Under the pieces are notes generated by a model that saw nothing but the letters and a program-made list of their open reading frames with translations, had not been told where the DNA came from and made no database searches. A program made the translations under genes and the position numbers. Of a DNA stretch of 35,299 nt, positions 1-8,198 are shown one piece after another. The DNA is from JADLGL01 sp963823045 (GTDB taxonomy: Bacteria; Pseudomonadota; Alphaproteobacteria; Rhizobiales; Kaistiaceae), in the NCBI GenBank assembly GCA_963823045.1, contig CAWGKA010000013.1, positions 1 to 35,299 of the forward strand. The letters run 5' to 3'. Position 1 is the first letter of the stretch. Each line of letters starts with the position of its first letter.

Positions 1-21
1 CAAGCGCTGCGGCAAGGCCGA

Positions 22-1368
22 TCAGCTCGCTGCCTTCCAGGCCTGGCGTTTGCGATAGATGGTCGAAGGATCGATTTCGAGCGCGGCGGCCGCGCGCGAG
101 ATGTTGCCGCCATGCGCTGCAAGGGCGGCTTCGATGATGCGGCGCTCCTGCTCGCGATATGGTGCGACGGGGCGCTCCTCGGCCGCGGAACGCAGTTCGA
201 CGACCTGCCCGCCGAGGGCGCTGCGAAGGACCGGGAAGCTGATCGTATCGCTTCCGCCGAGCACGGCGATGCGGCGGATCACATTGCGCAGTTGGCGCAC
301 ATTGCCGGGCCACCGGGCGGGCCACAGCGCCTTCATCGCATCTTCGGACCATAACCCGGCCTCGGGGGCGCGCGGTTGATCCCGCTGAAGGAAATACTCG
401 ACGAGCATCGGGGTATGTCTTCGGAGCGCTCGCGCAAAGGCGGCAAGTGAAGCGGAAGACGTTCAGGCGGTAATATAGGTCCTCGCGAAAGCGCCTTGCC
501 CCGAATGGGGTACCAAGTCCTGGTTGGTAGCGGCCAGGATGCGGACGTTGACCTGAGCTGGGGCGTCGCCGCGGGAGGAACCGCCCGGCTCCTACAAAGC
601 GCAGCAGTTTGGTCTGAGGTCGAGCGCCATTTCGGAAATTTCGTCGAGAAAGAGCGTGCCGCCGTCGGCCGGCGGAAGAGTCCGCGCGATCCGCGTCGGC
701 GCCGGTGAAGGCGCCCTTTCGTGGCCGAACAGTTCGCTTTCGATCAGTTCCCGGGCATGGCGGCGCAATTGAAGTTGACGAAGTCTCCGCGCGACGGAGG
801 GGTGGATCGGCTCGGCAACCACTTCCTTGCCGGTGCCGCTTTCGCCGGTGATGAGCACGGGGGCGCGGGATGGAGCGACGCGTTCGATCTAATCATAGAC
901 GGCGCGCATCGCCGACGACCGGCCGACAAAGCCTGCGAAGTCGGTCTGCGTTGGAGGCGGTGCGATGGGCGCCTGAACCGGCGTCATCGCCGGCGGCGCG
1001 CGCCAGTCGGCGAGGGCTGCTTCAAGGCGTTCGATCAGCCGCCGCTGGCCGACCGGCTTGGGGATGAAATTGGTTGCGCCGGCGCGCATGGCGGCAACGG
1101 CGGCCGCGACCGAACCGCCCTCGCTCAACGCGATGACGCGGCGGCCACCCTCGGTGAGGCGCGACATTTCGCCTGGACCGCCTATCGAATTGATGTCAGC
1201 GATGACGATGCAGGTACCGGCGACGGCGCGCGCCTCATCAGCCGAAACGCAGGCGCGAGCGCGGAAACGTAGGCCGGGATGGGTGGCCAAGTGATCGGCG
1301 AGTACGCGACGCTGTACCGGATCGGAATTGACGATCAGCACCGATACTGGTTCGGCTTGGCTTGGCAT
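22..1368 (-). CDS. Sigma-54-dependent response regulator, NtrC type (frame broken)
   Basis: This encodes a transcription activator of sigma-54 promoters. The N-terminus (about residues 1-115, from 1368 down) is receiver-like, with a conserved lysine in IPKPV, but the acidic pocket reads NSD and the phospho-acceptor region reads ADIN, so phosphorylation is uncertain. A proline-rich linker leads to an AAA+ domain with Walker A GESGTGKE near 835-858, GTLFLDEISEM, and WPGNVRQL near 295-325. A Fis-type helix-turn-helix (NISRAAAALEIDPSTIYRKR) ends the protein. The ATG at 1368 gives the usual receiver N-terminus. The frame is broken: an in-frame TAG sits at 889-891, where TTG would give VYDLIER. The sigma-54-contacting GAFTGA is encoded near 700-720 but out of frame, consistent with loss of one A from a run. 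More shifts lie at 410-800. The family call is secure; the target genes are unknown. Confidence 0.85.
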
Positions 1369-1513
1369 GCTCGGCTGCGATGACCCCAGGCGGCGCTGCC
1401 TCCCGCGTGCCGCGCCAATCACCGGGGACTATCGACAAACAGGGTAAACAATGCGTTTTCGTGGCCCGGCCGCCGCCCTTGACCAGGACCGGGCGCCCCT
1501 CTAGCTGACCGCG

Positions 1514-2387
1514 ATGACCAACGCCGCTCCGCCGCGCCGACTCGCCGGCCTTTCCGAAATCGCCTCGTCCTTTCCCGCCGTCCTGTGCGACGTCTGGGGT
1601 GTGGTCCATGACGGCGTTGCACCACTCCAATCCGGCATCGATGCACTGATAGCCTTCCGCCGGCAGGGGGGCGTCGCCATGCTCATCAGCAATGCTCCGC
1701 GCCCGGCCTGGGCGGTGTGGGAGCAGATGGACCGGATCGGGGTCGATCGCGCCTGCGCGGCCGGGCTCATCACCTCGGGCGACGTCACGCGAGCGGCGCT
1801 CAGCGAAAAGGCTGGCGCCCGCGTCTTCCATCTCGGGCCGGACCGTGATCTTCCGATTTATCGGGACCTTGCAATCGAACTCTCCGATCTCGATTTTGGC
1901 AACGCTGGTATCCTGCACCGGACCGTTCGACGAGCAGACCGAGGTGCCGGAGGACTATGACGCAATGTTTGCCGAGATGGCGCGGCGCAAGCTGACGATG
2001 ATCTGCGCCAACCCCGACATCGTGGTTGAGAGCGGCGACCGGCTCGTTCCCTGCGCGGGCGCGATGGCGGCGCGCTATGAGACATTCGGCGGCGACACCG
2101 TCATTATCGGCAAGCCGCACAAGCCCATTTACGACGAGGCCTTGCGCGAGATCGACAAGCTGGCCGGGCGGACCATCGCCAAGGCGGAGATCCTGGCTAT
2201 CGGCGACGGCGCCGGCACCGACATGCTCGGCGCCGATCGCACCGGTCTATCGACGCTGTTCGTCGCGTCGGGCATTCATGCCGCCGATTTCGCCGGTGAC
2301 GACGACGGCGCCGGCGCCCGCATCGGCGTGTTCCTCGCGCGAACCGGCACGCGGGCCGACATGTTCATGCCACGGCTCGCCTGGTGA
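1514..2387 (+). CDS. TIGR01459-type HAD-superfamily hydrolase (one frameshift)
   Basis: A class IIA HAD hydrolase (NagD-like fold), probably a phosphatase of small sugar phosphates or nucleotides; the substrate is unknown. Motif I is CDVWGVVHDG near residues 24-33, motif II is the LISNAPRP segment, and the C-terminal half has GKPHKPIYDEAL and GDGAGTDMLGA, the magnesium-binding motif. The frame changes near 1900-1915. Before it the frame ends in LDFGNA; after it the protein continues LVSCTGPFDEQTEVPEDYD to the TGA at 2387. Removing one base around GATTTTGGCAACG restores the expected sequence, so I treat it as one gene with a single-base insertion. It ends one base before the ribF start, which suggests co-transcription. 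The start is an ATG with a weak ribosome binding site. Confidence 0.85.
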
Positions 2388-2388
2388 T

Positions 2389-3389
2389 ATGATGGCCGGT
2401 GCTCTGCCCCATTTCGTCCTCGACATCGCCGACGATGCGCAAGCGCCCGAGACGATCCGCGATGGCGTCGTGGCGATCGGCAGTTTCGATGGCGTCCACC
2501 GCGCGCATCAGGCCTTGATCCAGACGGCGTCGGCGCTGGCGCAAGAGGTCGGCAGCCGGCCCATCGCCCTCACCTTCGAGCCGCATCCGCGCGCCGTGCT
2601 GCAGCCCGGCGCTCCGCTGTTTCGCCTGTCCCAGCCATCGCAGAAGCGCGCGCTTCTCGGCATCGCCGGTGCGCAGGGCGTGGTCGATATCGCCTTCAAC
2701 CGCGACCTGGCGGCATTGTCGCCGGAGGAATTCGTCGAACGGGTGCTCGTTCAACGCCTCGGCGTTAGCGGCGTTGTCGTCGGCGAAGGGTTCCGTTTCG
2801 GCCGCAAGCGCGCCGGAGACACCGATCTCCTGGCGGCGCTCGGCAAGACGCATGGCTACCGAACGGCCACTGTGCAGACCGTCACAGACGAAGCCGGCAA
2901 TGTGATCTCGTCCGGACGCGTGCGCGAGGCACTGCAAGAAGGCGACATCGCCGCGGCCAACCGTCTGCTCGGCTATCGTTGGTTCGTCGTGGGAAAGGTC
3001 GTCACTGGCGACAAGCGCGGCAGGGAACTCGGCTATCCGACAGCCAATGTCAGCCTTCCCGCGCCGATCGGGCTCCGCCACGGCATCTACGCCGTCTCCG
3101 CTAGCTGGGACGGCAGCCACAATGTTGCCGGTGTCGCCAGCTACGGCATTCGCCCAACATTCGGCGGCGGCGACGCCCTGCTCGAGGTGCATTTGTTCGA
3201 CCGCAATGACGACCTTTATGGCCGCGCGTTCGCCGTCACCTTCCTCGACTGGTTGCGGCCGGAGGAGCGATTTGATCGGTGGAGGCGTTGATCGATCAGA
3301 TGGATGCCGACTTTGCGGCGGCCCGCGCAATCAACGCGTCTGCGGGTGAAGGCAGCAGAATTGACCGTGCGCTGGCCGAAAGCATCTAA
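2389..3389 (+). CDS. ribF: Bifunctional riboflavin kinase/FAD synthetase RibF (frameshift near the C-terminus)
   Basis: RibF phosphorylates riboflavin to FMN and adenylylates FMN to FAD in the cytoplasm. The N-terminal adenylyltransferase has GSFDGVHRAHQ and FEPHPRAVL, then VGEGFRFGRKRAGD and SSGRVREAL. The C-terminal kinase has GDKRGRELGYPTANV, GIYAV and GIRPTFGG. Tandem ATGs at 2389 and 2392 follow the HAD stop by one base, so either may be the start. The frame as sequenced stops at 3291 after FDRWRR. The family continues with a VEALI..QMDAD helix, and this is present one frame over from 3276 (SVEALIDQMDADFAAARAI) to a TAA at 3387-3389. One missing base in GATCGG (GATTCGG expected) explains it. 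The essential role of ribF argues for sequencing error. Confidence 0.92.
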
Positions 3390-3465
3390 AATGATGCGCT
3401 TGTTGCTGATGAAAACCCGATCGCCTAAAGTCCGGCGCAAATCGCCTCATCATTGCAATGACGAG

Positions 3466-3495
3466 CGCCTAAGATTTGGCTCTGCCGCTCAGGCG
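3466..3495 (+). promoter_or_regulatory. Imperfect hairpin upstream of the lipoprotein gene
   Basis: CGCCTAAG at 3466-3473 and CTCAGGCG at 3488-3495 can pair at 7 of 8 positions around a 14-base loop, just before the ribosome binding site AGAGGG at 3503-3508. It could be a 5' UTR element or an operator. No T-run follows, so it does not look like an intrinsic terminator for ribF. It may be chance in GC-rich DNA. Confidence 0.2.
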
Positions 3496-3514
3496 GATGC
3501 CCAGAGGGACCATA

Positions 3515-4177
3515 ATGATCGTCAATAGCCGCGTCGTCAGAGGCGTTCTGCAAATCGGTGTTGCTGCAGCAACTCTCTCCGTTCTCGCCAGTTGCTCCAC
3601 CGTCACGTACGGCACCGGCGTCGGCACGACCGCCCAGACCGTCCAGGACCTGACCGGGCCTCTGAATATCCTGCGCCGCTCGGACGGGATCAACTACGCC
3701 GAACCCAGGCCGCAGGAACTCAACACCAACACCAACGGCACTCTGCCCCCGCCGGTCACGACGACCGATGGCGGCAACACGGCGGCCGGGCCGACCGTGA
3801 TGACGCCGACCAACACCGCCTGCGGCGGCGATCCGGGCGATCCGGTGCCACCGAGTGCCGATTGCGCACCGAACCCCAACGCTCCGGTGGTGGTGCAGAA
3901 CGCCGGCCTGCTCGGCGGCGGGGCCAACGACACGGGCATCCGCACGCTCGCCGATCCTTGTCAGTGGTGGCAGGTGCGCTGGGACCAGATGACCCCCGAC
4001 GAGCAGCAGGCTCTGGGTCGACTCGGCTGGACCGGCAGCAACTGGGGAACCGGTGATCCGACACTCCTGCCCGATACGGTCGGCAAGACGTGGAACGATC
4101 TCAGCCGCCGCGAACGGCGCGCTGCCGAATCGCTCGGCTTCAACGAAACCAGCTGGAACAGCTGTACGCTTCTCTAA
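3515..4177 (+). CDS. Putative lipoprotein with two C-terminal W-x20-W repeats
   Basis: I do not recognise a named family. The ATG at 3515 is chosen because AGAGGG lies 6 bases upstream and because it gives a clean signal peptide. That peptide is followed by a lipobox LASC, with the lipidated cysteine at residue 27 of 220. The mature protein is rich in Pro, Thr, Asn and Gly (residues about 60-140) and probably disordered. The C-terminus (residues 147-220) holds two tandem 22-residue units, W156-W177 and W193-W214, sharing W, Met/Leu at 4, Thr/Ser at 5, Glu at 8, Ala at 11, Leu-Gly at 15-16, an aromatic at 17 and W at 22. Cysteines flank the pair (DPCQWW and NSCTLL) and could form a disulfide. 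An envelope location is likely; function is unknown. It converges on malate synthase, 14 bases apart. Confidence 0.75.
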   Translation: MIVNSRVVRGVLQIGVAAATLSVLASCSTVTYGTGVGTTAQTVQDLTGPLNILRRSDGINYAEPRPQELNTNTNGTLPPPVTTTDGGNTAAGPTVMTPTNTACGGDPGDPVPPSADCAPNPNAPVVVQNAGLLGGGANDTGIRTLADPCQWWQVRWDQMTPDEQQALGRLGWTGSNWGTGDPTLLPDTVGKTWNDLSRRERRAAESLGFNETSWNSCTLL

Positions 4178-4191
4178 GAAGAGGCGCCGAC

Positions 4192-5790
4192 CTAAACGAT
4201 CTGCTTGTAGGCGATTGCCGTCAGATAGGGCTGCAGTTCTTCCGCCATTGAAAGCTCGGTGAAGATCGTGATGGCGTCGGCGAAGCGGCCTGATTGGAAC
4301 GCTGCGTCGCCGATTTCCTCCTTCACGCGGTCCATCTCCTCGTGCAGGACCTGCGAGAACAGCGCGGGGGTGACTTTCACGCCCTCCGAGAGACTCGCCT
4401 GGAACCGAAGCTGCTGCCAGACTTGGCCGCGGCTGATCTCGGCGATCGCCGCGTCCTCCATGACGTGATTGAGAGGAACGGTTCCCTGGCCGCGCAGCCA
4501 GGCTTCAAGATACTGGATGGTGGTGCGGATGTTATCGCGCAGGCCCTGCTCGGTGCGAATGCCGTCGTGCAGTTCCAGCAAATCGTACTGGTCGACCTCG
4601 AGGTCTTCGCGCAGCCTGTCGAGCTGATTGAGGCCGGGCATGAACTTGCCGAAGACTTCTTCGACGATCGGGATGAGGCCCGGATGGGCGACCCAGGTGC
4701 CGTCGTGGCCGGCCTTTACCTCGCGCTCCTTGTCCTTGCGGACATCCGCCAGCGCGCGCTCATTGGCCGCTCCGTCTCCCTCGACCGGGATGTAGGCCGA
4801 CATGCCGCCGATCGCGAGCGCACCGCGACGGTGGCAGGTCTTGATCAGCAGTTCCGAATAGGTGTGCAGGAACGCATCGCCCATATCGAGCTGATCGCGG
4901 TCCGGCAGAAGATAGGCCGGTCGGGTGCGGAAGGTCTTGAGCAGCGAGAAGATGTAGTCCCAACGGCCGCATGTGAGGCCGACGATGTAGTCGCGCAGTT
5001 CGTATAGAATCTCGTCCATCTCGAAGGCGGCCGGTAGCGTCTCGATGAGAACCGTCGCCTTGATCGTGCCGGGGGGCAGGCCGAGTGTCTCTTCGCTGTA
5101 GGCGAAGACGTCGCGCCACAGCCGAGCGCCGAGATGAGTTTCCAGCTTGGGCAGATAGAAATAGGGCCGCGATCCCTTGGCGAGGATCGCCTTGGCGTTG
5201 TGGAACAGCGTCAGGCCGAAGTCGAAAAGGGCGCCGCTGATAGGTTCGCCGTCGACGGTGAGATGCGCCTCCGGCAGATGCCAACCGCGCGGCCTTGTCA
5301 TCAACACCGCAGGGCTGGCGGATAGGCCCAGCTCTTCGCCGGTGTCCGGGTCGGTGTAGGTCAGCCGGTCATGCCAGCGGTCGCGGACATTGATCTGCCC
5401 TTCGACGAGATTGTTCCAAGTCGGCGCGGTGCCGTCCTCGAAATCGGCCATATAGACGCGGCAAGCAGCGTTGAGGCCGTCGATCAGCCTCCGCCTTTCG
5501 AGCGGCCCGGTCATCTCCACGCGACGGTCGAGGATTTCCTCGGGGATCGGCGCAATGCGCCAATCGCCGGCACGAATCTCGGCGGTCTCGGGCAGGAAGT
5601 CAGGCAGGTCGCCCGCATCGAAGCGCGCCTGGCGAAGATCTCGCAGTTCGATGAGATCGAGGCGTCGCGCATCGAAACGGCGATGCAATGCGCCCAGGAA
5701 GCCGATGGCCTCCGGCGTGAGGATTTCGTCGAAACGCGGTCCCACAGCGCCCAAAAGCGCGACTTCCGCCTCAGTATCGGCGACGCCCAA
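4192..5790 (-). CDS. aceB: Malate synthase A
   Basis: Catalyses acetyl-CoA plus glyoxylate to malate, the second step of the glyoxylate shunt, in the cytoplasm. The 532-residue length fits the A isoform. Visible family motifs are MADFEDGTAPTWNN, the MTRPRGWHLPEAHLTVDGE segment, SRPYFYLPKLETHLGARLW, VLIETLPAAFEMDEILYELR, CGRWDYIFSLLK and DGTWVAHPGLIPI. The start is a TTG at 5788-5790. Upstream in frame there is only a TGA and no ATG or GTG, and GAAGGGG lies 7 bases before the TTG, so the rare start is well supported. No isocitrate lyase gene is in the window. It stands alone on the minus strand, with DUF3422 upstream. Confidence 0.95.
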   Translation of the reverse strand: MGVADTEAEVALLGAVGPRFDEILTPEAIGFLGALHRRFDARRLDLIELRDLRQARFDAGDLPDFLPETAEIRAGDWRIAPIPEEILDRRVEMTGPLERRRLIDGLNAACRVYMADFEDGTAPTWNNLVEGQINVRDRWHDRLTYTDPDTGEELGLSASPAVLMTRPRGWHLPEAHLTVDGEPISGALFDFGLTLFHNAKAILAKGSRPYFYLPKLETHLGARLWRDVFAYSEETLGLPPGTIKATVLIETLPAAFEMDEILYELRDYIVGLTCGRWDYIFSLLKTFRTRPAYLLPDRDQLDMGDAFLHTYSELLIKTCHRRGALAIGGMSAYIPVEGDGAANERALADVRKDKEREVKAGHDGTWVAHPGLIPIVEEVFGKFMPGLNQLDRLREDLEVDQYDLLELHDGIRTEQGLRDNIRTTIQYLEAWLRGQGTVPLNHVMEDAAIAEISRGQVWQQLRFQASLSEGVKVTPALFSQVLHEEMDRVKEEIGDAAFQSGRFADAITIFTELSMAEELQPYLTAIAYKQIV

Positions 5791-5924
5791 ATTGTTGCCC
5801 CTTCGGAAAACTCAGCGTGCTTAGTGCAGCAAACCTGCACCGGCTAAGTGGCGGTGCGTTGATCGCCCGTCGTTTTGGCCGTCAGCGTTGGTAGCGCTTT
5901 TGAGCGCGAGGTCAAGGAGATGGC

Positions 5925-7247
5925 CTAATCTTCTTCTGCCTCCTGGGCATGCCCCCGCGCGCGGATCATGCGGACGAAGAGCCAGATACCGATCACGACG
6001 GGCGGCACCGCCAGGGCGGTTATCACGCCCGGGTTCATGTCGTGGTCGACCGATTCGAGGCCGTGGGCGAGATAGGAGATGAGGCCGACGACGTAGTAGC
6101 TGACCGCCGCCACCGACAGACCCTCGACCCATTGCTGCAGGCGAAGCTGCAGCCGGGCGCGGCGGTTCATGGAGGAGAGCAGCTCGCGGTTCTGCTGTTC
6201 GAGATCGACCTCAATGCGCGTGCGCAGCAGATTGGCGGCCCTGGCGAGACGGTCAGATATGTCTCGCTGCCGGCCCTCGACGCCGAGGCAAGTTCGCATC
6301 GCCGGCGCCATGCGCCGCTGCAGGTAGGAACTCCAGCGCGTGTAGCCCTCCAGAGGCCCCTCGCGGATGGCTCCAAGCCGGCTCTGGACGATATCGTAGT
6401 AGGCCTTGGTTGCCCCGAAACGGTACGCGCTCGCCGTCGCCGACGCCTCGATATCGCTGGCCAGCTGGGTCAGCGATTCGAGGAGGGCGCGGTTCTCGGC
6501 AAGGTCGGGGCTGAGGCCGATCTTGGTTGTCGCGTCGTGCAATTCGGCCTCGGCATGGGCGAGGACCGGCTGCAGGCGGCGCGCTTCGGGGAGACCAAGC
6601 AGCGCCAGAGTGCGATAGGTCTCCAGTTCCGTCATGCGAATGACCATCGGCCCGATCTCATGCGGATAGAGACCGCGGTCGATGAGGAGAATCCTGGTCA
6701 TGCCGTCGCGATGAAGGCGGAAATCGGTGGCGCCAATGGCGCGCCCCTCGCGAAGGGTCGAGACGGCGGTGGTGCCGGGGTCGAGCCCATCCAGCAAGGC
6801 GCCGATCTCGCCGTGCTCCTCGATCAGGTCGAGGCGCGTGGCGACGATAAGCGGACCGGGTTGGTCGAACGGGCCGCCGAAGAGGTCGCTGAATGCCGGC
6901 GGCGCCTCGGCAACGGTCGGCGCCATGTCCCATGTGTAGGTGATGAACTCGGAATGGGCCTCCCAGCGAAGGCGCGCCTCGCCGAAGGTGATGAGGAAGT
7001 GGTTGTCGCCGGCGGCGGGCCCAGGCACGCCCGATTTACGGCAACGCTCGAGCAGTTGCTCATGCGCCCTGGTGGCGCCCTCGGGTTTCGTCAGGAAGGC
7101 GTAGTGGAAGACACGGCGTGGCGTTGCAACGCCGTGGAACGGCCGCGCGTGGATTTCCATGAGGACCGATCGGCGCATCGGGTCTTCAAGGAAGCCCGCC
7201 GGACTGCCCTCGATCGGTCCGCCTTCGTCATTGAGAAGTGTCTGCAT
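5925..7247 (-). CDS. DUF3422 family membrane-anchored protein
   Basis: A 440-residue protein of a family widespread in Alphaproteobacteria and without an assigned function. It opens with an EIHARPF segment typical of the family, followed by a mixed soluble domain (HFLITFGEARLRWEAHSEF, then SDLFGGPF). Residues about 300-375 are helical and rich in Arg and Gln, likely a coiled coil. Two hydrophobic segments near the C-terminus (AAVSYYVVGLISYLAHGL and GVITALAVPPVVIGIWLFV) should anchor it in the inner membrane, with a short charged tail. The ATG at 7247 is preceded by GGGGTGAG. The terminator at 7318-7352 separates it from the peroxiredoxin gene upstream. Confidence 0.88.
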   Translation of the reverse strand: MQTLLNDEGGPIEGSPAGFLEDPMRRSVLMEIHARPFHGVATPRRVFHYAFLTKPEGATRAHEQLLERCRKSGVPGPAAGDNHFLITFGEARLRWEAHSEFITYTWDMAPTVAEAPPAFSDLFGGPFDQPGPLIVATRLDLIEEHGEIGALLDGLDPGTTAVSTLREGRAIGATDFRLHRDGMTRILLIDRGLYPHEIGPMVIRMTELETYRTLALLGLPEARRLQPVLAHAEAELHDATTKIGLSPDLAENRALLESLTQLASDIEASATASAYRFGATKAYYDIVQSRLGAIREGPLEGYTRWSSYLQRRMAPAMRTCLGVEGRQRDISDRLARAANLLRTRIEVDLEQQNRELLSSMNRRARLQLRLQQWVEGLSVAAVSYYVVGLISYLAHGLESVDHDMNPGVITALAVPPVVIGIWLFVRMIRARGHAQEAEED

Positions 7248-7317
7248 CGCTCACCCCAGGCCGCGCGGACGGTACCCCAATCACGGAGCGCTTTCATCAC
7301 GCGCGAACGCAAACCAG

Positions 7318-7352
7318 AAAAGCCCACGCGCCGTCCAGCGCGCGGGCCTTTT
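7318..7352 (-). terminator. Rho-independent terminator of the peroxiredoxin gene
   Basis: Read on the minus strand: AAAAGGCCCGCGCGC, a short TGGAC loop, then GGCGCGTGGGCTTTT. The GC-rich stem of about 11 pairs ends in a T-run. It lies 22 bases after the peroxiredoxin stop. The A-run on the other side would let it also work for plus-strand transcripts. Confidence 0.85.
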
Positions 7353-7373
7353 GCCAGAGGATGAGAGCCTCGG

Positions 7374-8036
7374 CTAGTCGCGAGGCTGAGCGACGTAGCG
7401 CAGATACGGCTTAATGGTGCGGAAGCCTTCGGGGTACTTCTTCTTGGCCTCCTCGTCGGAGACCGAGGTGACGATGATGACGTCGTCGCCTTCCTTCCAA
7501 TTGGCCGGTGTCGCCACCTTGTACTTCGCGGTCAGCTGCATGGAATCGACCGCGCGGAGGATTTCGTCGAAGTTGCGGCCGGTGGTCATCGGATAGGCGA
7601 GCGCCAGCTTGATCTTCTTGTCGGGCCCGATGACGTAGACGGTGCGGACGGTCTCATTATCGACCGCCGTGCGTCCCTCGGAGGTGTCTCCGGCGCCGGC
7701 CGGCAGCATGTCATAGAGCTTGGCAACCTTGAGATCGGAGTCGCCGATCATCGGATAGTTCGGAGCGGTGCCGACCGCGTCCTCGATATCCTTGGCCCAG
7801 CCGGCATGGCGATCGACCGGATCGACCGACAGGCCGATGACCTTGACGCCGCGCTTGTCCCACTCCGGCTTGAGACGCGCCATCGTGCCGAGTTCGGTGG
7901 TGCAGACGGGCGTGTAATCCTTCGGATGCGAGAACAGGATGCCCCAGGAATCGCCCAGCCACTGGTGGAAGCTGATTGGTCCCTCGGTGGTCTCGGCCTG
8001 AAAATCGGGGGCAATGTCGCCAATGCGAAGCGTCAT
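7374..8036 (-). CDS. 1-Cys peroxiredoxin (PRDX6-like)
   Basis: Reduces hydroperoxides in the cytoplasm through a single cysteine. Residues 38-48 contain HPKDYTPVCTTE, with the peroxidatic Cys45 and the conserved Thr and Pro. No other cysteine occurs in the 220 residues, which defines the 1-Cys class and means the resolving thiol must come from elsewhere. The C-terminal extension (VATPANWKEGDDVII, then YLRYVAQPRD) is typical of this subfamily. The ATG at 8036 is chosen because AAGGAAGGACG lies just upstream and the protein begins MTLRIGDIAPDF as in relatives. An open frame extends upstream but looks non-coding. It has its own candidate promoter and a terminator, and lies downstream of gshA, so it may share a thiol-based redox role. 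Confidence 0.93.
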   Translation of the reverse strand: MTLRIGDIAPDFQAETTEGPISFHQWLGDSWGILFSHPKDYTPVCTTELGTMARLKPEWDKRGVKVIGLSVDPVDRHAGWAKDIEDAVGTAPNYPMIGDSDLKVAKLYDMLPAGAGDTSEGRTAVDNETVRTVYVIGPDKKIKLALAYPMTTGRNFDEILRAVDSMQLTAKYKVATPANWKEGDDVIIVTSVSDEEAKKKYPEGFRTIKPYLRYVAQPRD

Positions 8037-8084
8037 GGTTCGTCCTTCCTTCGTGTCCTGCGTGGGCCGTCGCCCTTGACCTCG

Positions 8085-8113
8085 AATATTGGTCGCAAGC
8101 CGCCCGCCAACAA
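8085..8113 (-). promoter_or_regulatory. Candidate sigma-70 promoter of the peroxiredoxin gene
   Basis: On the minus strand TTGTTG (8108-8113) and AATATT (8085-8090) are 17 bases apart, about 50 bases before the start codon. The match to TTGACA/TATAAT is moderate, but the spacing is ideal and the site lies in the only AT-rich patch of this gap. Confidence 0.4.
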
Positions 8114-8198
8114 GCACATCTGACTGCGACTTTCCGGCCATCGAGAGGAAAGCATTCTCCCAATCCGACCGATGGGAACCAGCGGTTTCGCCGAGGCG

